From assembly GCA_035500455.1 (NCBI GenBank), contig DATJXG010000393.1, positions 1 through 18,496 on the forward strand: a stretch of 18,496 nt of DNA, in the 5' to 3' direction. Positions 12,468 to 18,496 of the stretch are shown piece by piece. Numbering within the stretch: the first letter of the stretch is position 1; each line of letters starts with the position of its first letter. A program made the position numbers and the translations under genes. The notes below the pieces were generated by a model. It made no database searches, was not told the DNA's origin, and saw nothing but the letters and a program-made list of their open reading frames with translations. This DNA is from DATJXG01 sp035500455 (lineage in GTDB: Bacteria; Acidobacteriota; Terriglobia; Terriglobales; Acidobacteriaceae).

Positions 12468-15266
12468 TTGTTGCCTCCGAGAAGAAAATCCGCCCCCGCT
12501 GAATCGGCGCCGGCTGCACCGGCTCCCAAGCCCACGCCCGTGTTGCAACCTGCGGCCTCCTCTAAAAACCGCATCTTTCTCATTGACGCCATGTCCTTCA
12601 TCTTCCGCGCCTATCACGCCATGGCGCGGCAGCGCGGCATGTCCACAAAAACCGGCGTGCCGACCGCGGCGACTTACGTCTTCGTCAACATGCTGCGCAA
12701 GCTGCGCGACGACTTCTCTCCCGAATATCTGGCCGCCGTCTTCGACGTAGCCGGCCCCACCTTCCGCGACCAGCAGGCGGAAGCCGTCACCAGCGTGCGC
12801 AAGTTCGACATCAAGACCCAGACTTTCCAGGAAGTCGCCTACCACGGCTACAAGGCCAACCGCGCCGAGATGCCCGGCGAACTGGCGCAGCAGCTTCCCT
12901 ACATCCGCCGCGCCCTGGAGGCCTATCGCATTCCGATCCTAGAGCAGCAGGGCTACGAGGCCGACGACGTCATCGGCACCCTGGCGAAAAAAGCAGCCGT
13001 GCAGTCCTACACCGTGTACGTGGTTTCCAGCGACAAAGACATGCTCCAGTTGGTGAACGATCGCGTGCTGGTGCTCAATCCGCCCAAGGACAACCTCATC
13101 TGCGATGCCGCCAAGGTCGAAGAAATTCTCGGCGTGCCCCCTGAGCGCGTAGTGGATGTGATGGCCTTGCGCGGCGACAGCATCGACAACATCCCCGGCG
13201 CGCCCGGCATCGGCGATAAAGGCTCCGTGGAGTTGATCCAGCGCTTCGGTACGGTGGAGGCGGCGCTCGACCACGCCGCCGAAGTCGAGCGCAAAACCTA
13301 CCGCGAATCCCTGCTGAACAACCGCGACACGGTTTTATTCAGCAAGAAGATGGCGACCATCGATTGCGACGTCCCCATCGATCTGGATGTAAACGCCATG
13401 AAAGCCGGCGCTCCTGAGATCGACGCCCTGCGCGCCCTCTTCACCGAACTGGAGTTCACTTCCCTGCTGAAAGAACTCCTGCCGGTGGTGGAAGTCAGCG
13501 AAGCGCACTACACAGACGCGAGGTCAGCCGCCGACGTGGAAGCTGTACTGAAGGCGCTAGCATCGGGCCAGCCTCTGGCAGTCGCCGTGGAAGCCGCGTC
13601 CACCGCGGAAGAAGAAGACGAACCCGAAGACGAAGAGCCGCAAGACTCCATGCTGCCGCTCACCGCCGAGCCCGAAACCGCCAGGCCCGCGCGCCATCTT
13701 GCCATCTCCGCCCTGTCCGGCGTGGCTGCCACCATCTCGGCCGATGCCCCGGAGGCGCGGGCGCGTCTGCTCGCGGCGCTCTCCGACGAACATTTGCCCA
13801 AAGCTATTCACGACTACAAGGCCGCGATCCACGCCCTGGCGCAGGAAGGCGTTGACCTGAAGGCCGTGCAGCATGACCCCATGCTCTACTCCTATCTTCT
13901 CGACCCGACCTACACCTCGCATCGCCTGCCCGACGTCGCGCTACGCCGCTTCAATCTGAAACTCAGCGGCACGATTCCCGAAGCCGCCGACATCACCGGC
14001 CGTCTGGCCACCACACTGCACCGCGACGTTGAAGAAGCCGGCCTGCTCAAGCTCTATAAAGACATCGACCTGCCCCTCGTCCCGGTGCTCGCCCGCATGG
14101 AGCAGGCGGGCGTAAAGATCGACCGCAAAACACTGGCGGAAATGTCCTCCCGCCTGGAGCGTGAAGTCGATGCCAAAGCCCGCGAAATCTACGCATGCTG
14201 CGGCACTGAGTTCAACATCAACTCGCCAAAGCAACTAGGCGATGTGCTCTTCAACCGCCTGAACCTGCCCAAGCCGGTGAAGTACGGCAAAGGCAAAACC
14301 ATATCGACAGCTGTCGATGTACTCGAAGGCCTGGCCGCCAGCCACGAAGCCCCGCGCCTGGTGCTGGAATACCGGCAGCTCTCAAAACTCAAATCCACTT
14401 ACGTGGACGCCCTGCCCAGCCTGCTGAATCCCGCCACCGGCCGCCTGCACACAACCTTCGGCCAAACCGGCACGGCCACCGGCCGTCTTTCCTCGGCGAA
14501 CCCTAACCTGCAAAACATTCCCATCCGCACCGAACTGGGCCGCGAAATCCGGGCCGCGTTCACCGTCGAGCCCGGCCACGTGTTGCTGGCCGCCGACTAC
14601 TCGCAGATCGAGCTGCGACTCTTGGCGCACTTCTCCGGCGATCCGCTCCTGCTCGAAGCGTTCCGCCGTGGCGACGACATCCATACCCTCACCGCCTCGC
14701 AGGTCTTCGGCGTACCCCCGCTCATGGTCACCCCCGACCATCGCCGCCAGGCCAAGGTGGTAAATTTCGGTATCGTGTACGGGCTCTCGCCATTCGGACT
14801 TTCGCAGAATCTCGGCATTGAACCATCGGAGGCCCGGCAGTTCATCAACGCCTACTTCGAAAAGTACAAAGGCGTGCGCGCGTGGATTGACTGGACGCTG
14901 GAGGAAGCCCGCCGCCAGCAGAAAGTCCGCACCCTCTTCGGCCGCGTGCGCCCCATCCCCGACATCAACAGCAAAAACGCCAACCTCCGCGGCTTCGCCG
15001 AACGCACCGCGGCAAACACGCCCCTGCAGGGCACAGCCGCCGACCTGATCAAAATTGCAATGATTCGTATCGATGCAGAACTGGCGAAGCGACGACTGAA
15101 GTCGCGCATGACGCTGCAAGTTCACGATGAACTGGTCTTCGAAGTCCCCGAAGCCGAGATCGATGAGATGAGGGCCCTGGCGCGCGAGCAGATGGAAAAC
15201 GCCCACCCGCTCTCCGTCCCGCTCTTGGTAGAAATCGGAGCCGGCCCCAACTGGCGCGATCTATAA
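12468..15266 (+). CDS. polA: DNA polymerase I
   Basis: This 932-aa repair and Okazaki-fragment polymerase has a Pro/Ala-rich N-terminal extension (about 1-32), then a 5'-3' exonuclease/flap domain (about 34-330) with FLIDAMSFIFRAYHAM, YEADDVIGTLA, SSDKDMLQL and RGDSIDNIPGAPGIGDKG. In the 3'-5' exonuclease region (about 355-560) the first metal-ligand motif is VAVEA (372-376) in place of FDTET, with Ala at the Asp position. A strongly acidic stretch of E/D follows, so proofreading is probably lost. The polymerase domain is intact: motif A DYSQIELR (D710), motif B RRQAKVVNFGIVYG, motif C QVHDELVFEVP (D887). The start is a TTG at 12468 (or 12471), with TAAACT just upstream and no Shine-Dalgarno. 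It is convergent with glmM. Confidence 0.94.
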   Translation: MLPPRRKSAPAESAPAAPAPKPTPVLQPAASSKNRIFLIDAMSFIFRAYHAMARQRGMSTKTGVPTAATYVFVNMLRKLRDDFSPEYLAAVFDVAGPTFRDQQAEAVTSVRKFDIKTQTFQEVAYHGYKANRAEMPGELAQQLPYIRRALEAYRIPILEQQGYEADDVIGTLAKKAAVQSYTVYVVSSDKDMLQLVNDRVLVLNPPKDNLICDAAKVEEILGVPPERVVDVMALRGDSIDNIPGAPGIGDKGSVELIQRFGTVEAALDHAAEVERKTYRESLLNNRDTVLFSKKMATIDCDVPIDLDVNAMKAGAPEIDALRALFTELEFTSLLKELLPVVEVSEAHYTDARSAADVEAVLKALASGQPLAVAVEAASTAEEEDEPEDEEPQDSMLPLTAEPETARPARHLAISALSGVAATISADAPEARARLLAALSDEHLPKAIHDYKAAIHALAQEGVDLKAVQHDPMLYSYLLDPTYTSHRLPDVALRRFNLKLSGTIPEAADITGRLATTLHRDVEEAGLLKLYKDIDLPLVPVLARMEQAGVKIDRKTLAEMSSRLEREVDAKAREIYACCGTEFNINSPKQLGDVLFNRLNLPKPVKYGKGKTISTAVDVLEGLAASHEAPRLVLEYRQLSKLKSTYVDALPSLLNPATGRLHTTFGQTGTATGRLSSANPNLQNIPIRTELGREIRAAFTVEPGHVLLAADYSQIELRLLAHFSGDPLLLEAFRRGDDIHTLTASQVFGVPPLMVTPDHRRQAKVVNFGIVYGLSPFGLSQNLGIEPSEARQFINAYFEKYKGVRAWIDWTLEEARRQQKVRTLFGRVRPIPDINSKNANLRGFAERTAANTPLQGTAADLIKIAMIRIDAELAKRRLKSRMTLQVHDELVFEVPEAEIDEMRALAREQMENAHPLSVPLLVEIGAGPNWRDL

Positions 15267-15324
15267 GCCGGTAGAGAAGCCGGCCTGGCTACGTCCAAGC
15301 TTCGCTACGTCTAAGAAGTACTTG

Positions 15325-15402
15325 CATTCCGAGCGAAGCGAGGAATCCGGGTTTCTGTCGCCGCAGCAAGAACCTAGATCCCTCGCTTCGCTCGGGATGA
15401 CA
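15325..15402. repeat. TCATCCCGAGCG-family inverted repeat, diverged copy, in the polA/glmM convergent gap
   Basis: CATTCCGAGCGAAGCGAGGA (15325-15344) pairs imperfectly with GATCCCTCGCTTCGCTCGGG followed by ATG (15377-15399). It is the same family as 4908-5009 but with GCGAAGCG in place of GCGCAGCG and mismatched outer parts. Like that copy, it lies between two convergent genes. Confidence 0.8.
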
Positions 15403-15463
15403 TTGACGGGGCCGGCGGGACGTGCAGCAATCTGAGACGTTGCACAACGACGTCTTCACGGCT

Positions 15464-15483
15464 GGGACGGGGCAAGTCCCTAC
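15464..15483. repeat. GTAGGGACGGGGC-type palindrome, copy 4 (truncated)
   Basis: GGGACGGGGCAAGTCCCTAC ends 9 bp before the glmM stop codon. It is shorter than the other copies and preceded by CGTCTTCACG, a 10-mer also found at 10531-10540 beside the degenerate end of the copy 1 element. Confidence 0.65.
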
Positions 15484-15492
15484 ACAAGCATC

Positions 15493-16869
15493 TTAATTCG
15501 CCAGCGCCTTCGTAATCGCCATGGCGATATTCCCCGCAATCGCCTGCATCCGCTCTTCCGACTCCGCCTCCACCATCACTCTCGCCAGCGCCTCCGTCCC
15601 CGAATAGCGCACCACCACGCGCCCGTTGCCATCCAGTTCCTGCTGGGCCGCTTCAATCGCGCTCTGTACTTCCGGCACTTTCGCGAACGGCACTTTCTCG
15701 CGCACCCGCACGTTCTTAATCGTCTGCGGAAACACTCTCAAGTCTTTCACCAGTTCCGCCAGCGGCTTTCCCGTCCGCGCCAGCACTTCCATCACCCGCA
15801 GCGCGGTCATCAAGCCGTCGCCGGTAGTGGCGTCGCCATCGCGGAAAATAATATGTCCCGACTGCTCCCCCCCCAGCGTTGCCCCGGTCTTTTGCATCTC
15901 CTCCAGAACATACTTGTCGCCCACGTTGGCCCGCAGCATCTTGATGCCCGAGCCGCGCAGCGCAATCTCCAGACCCATATTCGACATGGTGGTCGCCACC
16001 ACCACCGACCCCGGCAACCGCCCCTGAGCCAGCATGTCGCGCGAAGCCATCAACAGCACCGCATCGCCATCCACTACGCGCCCATCGGCGTCGCTGAAGA
16101 GAGCCCGGTCGGCATCGCCGTCGAAAGTCACGCCCAAATCAAACTTCCCTTTCTGCTGCGCGATTTCCGCCGCCACCGTCTTGGGATGCAGCGCCCCACA
16201 CCCTTCATTGATATTCTTTCCGTCCGGCGAGGCATGCAGAATCCTCGCCTGAATGCGGCAGGCGCGAAACAACTCAGGAGCCTCCGCGGTGGCAGCTCCG
16301 TTCGCGCAATCCACCAGCACGCGCAGCCGGCTCAGGTCGGCCTTCACGTCCTGCGCCAGCCATTCAATGTAGGCATGCCGCAGCTCAGCCTCGCCCGGCA
16401 AACTAGGCGCGGGCTTGTGCTTCGGAGCCGTCTCCGGCTCCGGCTTTCCCAGCAGCCCGAAAATTTCCTGCTCAATCGCCAACTCACGCGCGTCCGGCAG
16501 CTTATAGCCGTCGCAGGAAAACACCTTGATCCCGTTGTCCGTCCACGGATTGTGCGAAGCCGAAATCACCACCCCCGCCGCATACCCCCGCGACCGCGCC
16601 AGGTACGCCACGCCCGGTGTGGTAATCACGCCGGCGCTGTGCACTTCCACGCCGCAACTGGCCAGGCCCAATCCCACGCGGTCGGCGATCCACGCGCTCG
16701 ACTCGCGGGTGTCCTGCCCAATCACCACCCGCGGGTGCGGGATTACGCGCACCAGGTCATGCCCCAGCGCGCGCCCGATCACGAAGGTGCTTTCCAAGGT
16801 CAGGGGATAATCGCCGGCCACGCCGCGAATCCCATCGGTTCCGAAGAGTTGTCTGGTTTGTGAGGTCAT
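15493..16869 (-). CDS. glmM: Phosphoglucosamine mutase GlmM
   Basis: GlmM converts glucosamine-6-phosphate to glucosamine-1-phosphate for UDP-GlcNAc and peptidoglycan synthesis. The 458-aa product has all four phosphohexomutase signatures: LFGTDGIRGVAG (8-19), the active phosphoserine loop VISASHNPWTDNGIKVF with S105, the Mg2+ loop FDGDADR with D250, D252 and D254, the sugar-binding GGEQSGHIIF, and the C-terminal phosphate-binding RYSGTEALARVMVE. Length is normal (about 445-460 aa). Its ATG (16867-16869) overlaps the cdaR stop by 4 nt (ATGA), implying translational coupling. The cdaA-cdaR-glmM order is the conserved c-di-AMP module, where GlmM can bind and inhibit CdaA in Firmicutes. Confidence 0.97.
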   Translation of the reverse strand: MTSQTRQLFGTDGIRGVAGDYPLTLESTFVIGRALGHDLVRVIPHPRVVIGQDTRESSAWIADRVGLGLASCGVEVHSAGVITTPGVAYLARSRGYAAGVVISASHNPWTDNGIKVFSCDGYKLPDARELAIEQEIFGLLGKPEPETAPKHKPAPSLPGEAELRHAYIEWLAQDVKADLSRLRVLVDCANGAATAEAPELFRACRIQARILHASPDGKNINEGCGALHPKTVAAEIAQQKGKFDLGVTFDGDADRALFSDADGRVVDGDAVLLMASRDMLAQGRLPGSVVVATTMSNMGLEIALRGSGIKMLRANVGDKYVLEEMQKTGATLGGEQSGHIIFRDGDATTGDGLMTALRVMEVLARTGKPLAELVKDLRVFPQTIKNVRVREKVPFAKVPEVQSAIEAAQQELDGNGRVVVRYSGTEALARVMVEAESEERMQAIAGNIAMAITKALAN

Positions 16870-17567
16870 TCAGGTTTTCGATTTGGACTGGCCGCTGGGG
16901 CCGTTGGATTTTCCCGCATGGTAACAATAATGTGCACCGGCCCGGGATCAACCACCTGGACCAGCGGATCGGACACGTACGCGTGCGTAGTAAAGGTCGC
17001 CTGCTGCATCGTCCCGCTCACATCCACCGGATCGGTGGTGGCCGCGTCCACCGCCGCCACCCGTTGCGCCGGGCCGGTGATGGCGATCGTGGCCGGCACC
17101 GCTTTCACGCTGGCCACACTGCGGTCGGAAGCGAAGGTTCCCGTCACTCGCGGATGCACTTCCACCTGCCGCGTGAGGCTGGTATCAAGCGTCAGCCGGA
17201 ACTGGCTGGGAATGATCTGCATTACCGTCAGCCCGTGCGGAAAGTGAATGTTTTCCGCCGTCAGATTGAAAGTCCGTTCGCCGGCCTTGACGCCCGTAAG
17301 ATCGATATCGGCATAAACCTCTTTGGTTCCGAGCTGACGAATGATGTGCTCCGGCCCGCGCAGCCGCACTTCCGCCCGGGGAATTTCCTCCGAGCCAAAT
17401 TCCAGGTCCCGGCTGATGCCGTGAAACTCAATGGGAACTTCAACCGCCACTTCGGCAAGTTCCCCGCTCGCCCGCGTCACCGCCAGCCAGCATCCCATGG
17501 CCAAAGCCACAGCAATCAGCTTCAGCCCCAGGTTGTGGACTACGTAGCGTTGGACGAGGTTCTCCAT
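16866..17567 (-). CDS. cdaR: YbbR-domain protein, CdaA regulator CdaR
   Basis: This 233-aa membrane-anchored protein has one N-terminal helix (about 11-30, NLGLKLIAVALAMGCWLAV) and an extracytoplasmic part made of YbbR-like beta repeats. Examples are EVPIEFHGISRDLEF, VRLRGPEHIIRQLG, RQVEVHPRVTGTFASDR and IAITGPAQRVAAVDAATTDPVDVSG. A short Pro/Ala-rich tail follows. In Firmicutes CdaR binds CdaA and modulates c-di-AMP synthesis; the same role is inferred here from gene order. The ATG (17565-17567) lies 3 nt after the cdaA stop, and its own stop overlaps the glmM start, so the three genes form a tight operon. The protein is shorter than the B. subtilis homologue, with fewer repeats. Confidence 0.9.
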   Translation of the reverse strand: MENLVQRYVVHNLGLKLIAVALAMGCWLAVTRASGELAEVAVEVPIEFHGISRDLEFGSEEIPRAEVRLRGPEHIIRQLGTKEVYADIDLTGVKAGERTFNLTAENIHFPHGLTVMQIIPSQFRLTLDTSLTRQVEVHPRVTGTFASDRSVASVKAVPATIAITGPAQRVAAVDAATTDPVDVSGTMQQATFTTHAYVSDPLVQVVDPGPVHIIVTMRENPTAPAASPNRKPE

Positions 17568-17570
17568 GGC

Positions 17571-18494
17571 CTAACGGTCCGTCCCCGATTTCGCGCGCGC
17601 CGGATTCACCAGCTTGGGATTGCCCGCCGCAGCTTCGGCTCCATCGCCGATCCGCGGCAGCGGCTGCGCTATCCCCGCGTCACCTGGTTCCAGAACTTCT
17701 CGATCGTTCGCGATGGGCGTGGGCAGCGCTGCCGCCGAAACGTAGCGGCCCAGCAGTTCGCCCATGCGGCGCCGCAACTGTTCTACCGTCAGGTCGCGTT
17801 CGATCTTTCCACCCAGCGCGATGCTGATGGACCCGCTTTCTTCGGAAACAATCACCGCAATCGCGTCCGTTTCTTCCGTAATGCCGATGCCCGCGCGGTG
17901 GCGCGTGCCCAGCTGCGTCGATAACACCGGATTCATGGATAAAGGCAGGAAGCAGGCAGCCGCGGCAATGCGGTCTTTCTGCACGATCACCGCTCCGTCA
18001 TGCAGGGGCGCGCTTGGCCGGAACAAGGTCGCCAGCAGATCGTAGGAAAGCCGCGCGTCCAGCGGCACGCCGCTCTCGATAAAGGTGCGCAGGCCGATCT
18101 CGCGCTCGATCACGATCAGCGCGCCAGTCTGGTTCTGCGAGAAAAGATTCGCCGCCAGCACGATGTCGTCATAGGCGTCGGCTTCGGCGGTGGTAGTGCG
18201 GCCCAGGGTAAGCCGCCGGCCCAGCCGCGCCAGCGCCTGCCTGATTTCCGCCTGAAAAACCACAATCAGCGCGAACACTGCGTAAGGCAGCAGCGTGCTG
18301 ATCAGCCAGTTGAGCGTAGGCAGTCCGCCTACCCGCGAAGCGTAAAACGCCAGCGCCAGCGCCGCCACCCCCACCAGCATGTAGGCGGCGCGCGTCCCCT
18401 TGATGAGGGCGAGCAACTCGTAAATGATCACCGAGACCAGCAGAATGTCGAGCACCGCAATCGACAACTGTGGCCACGTGGCCGGCAACTGCAT
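17571..18494 (-). CDS. cdaA: Diadenylate cyclase CdaA (DisA_N/DAC domain)
   Basis: This membrane-bound enzyme condenses two ATP into c-di-AMP. The readable protein is 307 aa, with three N-terminal helices (about 11-30, 37-53, 62-80), a linker and a DAC domain (about 105-260). The catalytic motifs are intact: DGA at 166-168 in PLHDGAVIV, and RHR (198-200) in GTRHRAGIGITEETDAIAVIVSEESG. It also has GALIVIERE. About 40 C-terminal residues (EPGDAGIAQPLPRIGD onward) are Pro/Ala-rich and extend past the usual 270-280 aa. The ATG at 18492-18494 is the only start visible and sits 2 nt from the window edge, so a start further upstream cannot be excluded. It is first in cdaA-cdaR-glmM as far as can be seen. 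Confidence 0.95.
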   Translation of the reverse strand: MQLPATWPQLSIAVLDILLVSVIIYELLALIKGTRAAYMLVGVAALALAFYASRVGGLPTLNWLISTLLPYAVFALIVVFQAEIRQALARLGRRLTLGRTTTAEADAYDDIVLAANLFSQNQTGALIVIEREIGLRTFIESGVPLDARLSYDLLATLFRPSAPLHDGAVIVQKDRIAAAACFLPLSMNPVLSTQLGTRHRAGIGITEETDAIAVIVSEESGSISIALGGKIERDLTVEQLRRRMGELLGRYVSAAALPTPIANDREVLEPGDAGIAQPLPRIGDGAEAAAGNPKLVNPARAKSGTDR

Positions 18495-18496
18495 TC

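Noticed and set aside
14382..15206. Minus-strand 274-aa ORF antisense to polA
   Set aside because: It is a shadow of the polymerase domain, whose motifs A, B and C are in the plus frame.
15853..16863. Plus-strand 336-aa ORF antisense to glmM, and the 354-aa ORF at 16860-17924
   Set aside because: They are His/Arg-rich low-information translations opposite intact glmM, cdaR and cdaA.

Overview
The window is a GC-rich bacterial chromosomal segment (about 60% GC by eye). It is packed with housekeeping and signalling genes, and its intergenic gaps carry dispersed palindromic repeats. The mix of genes, the zinc-type L28 and the repeat style suggest an Acidobacteriota (Koribacter/Terriglobales-like) genome. 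That is inference from recognition, not from a database search. I see no phage, IS transposase, CRISPR array, tRNA or rRNA.

Region 1 (1-4864) is a potassium-uptake locus. On the minus strand, in transcription order, lie a KdpD N-terminal protein (KdpD ATPase-like domain plus USP domain, no kinase), kdpE, a 267-bp regulatory gap, two small membrane-protein ORFs (97 and 28 aa), kdpF, and kdpA running off the left edge. The missing half of KdpD (four TM segments, GAF-like linker, HisKA and HATPase) is a separate gene on the plus strand, transcribed divergently from a 54-bp gap. The sensor is therefore split into two divergent genes.

Region 2 (4865-9201) holds a TIGR01777-type nucleotide-sugar epimerase-like protein (minus), a bifunctional RelA/SpoT (p)ppGpp synthetase/hydrolase (plus), ridA (plus) and rpmB (minus).

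Region 3 (9202-12279) holds a class II aldolase/adducin protein (minus), queA (plus) and a cysteine dioxygenase (plus) that has the Cys and Tyr needed for the Cys-Tyr cofactor.

Region 4 (12280-18496) holds polA (plus), apparently without a working proofreading site, and converging on it the minus-strand operon cdaA-cdaR-glmM for c-di-AMP synthesis and peptidoglycan precursor supply. In other bacteria c-di-AMP controls potassium uptake, including through the KdpD USP domain. The kdp locus and cdaA lie about 13 kb apart here, but the USP motif is substituted at key positions.

The intergenic DNA carries at least four repeat families: a heptamer GRGAACY array with a fixed tail (three copies, one overlapping the kdpE stop codon), a TCATCCCGAGCG-type inverted repeat in two convergent gaps, a GTAGGGACGGGGC-type palindrome (four copies), and CTTTGCG/CCTTGG-type inverted repeats. 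Several genes (queA, polA, the split kinase) have a -10-like box almost directly before their start codon, which suggests leaderless transcripts.
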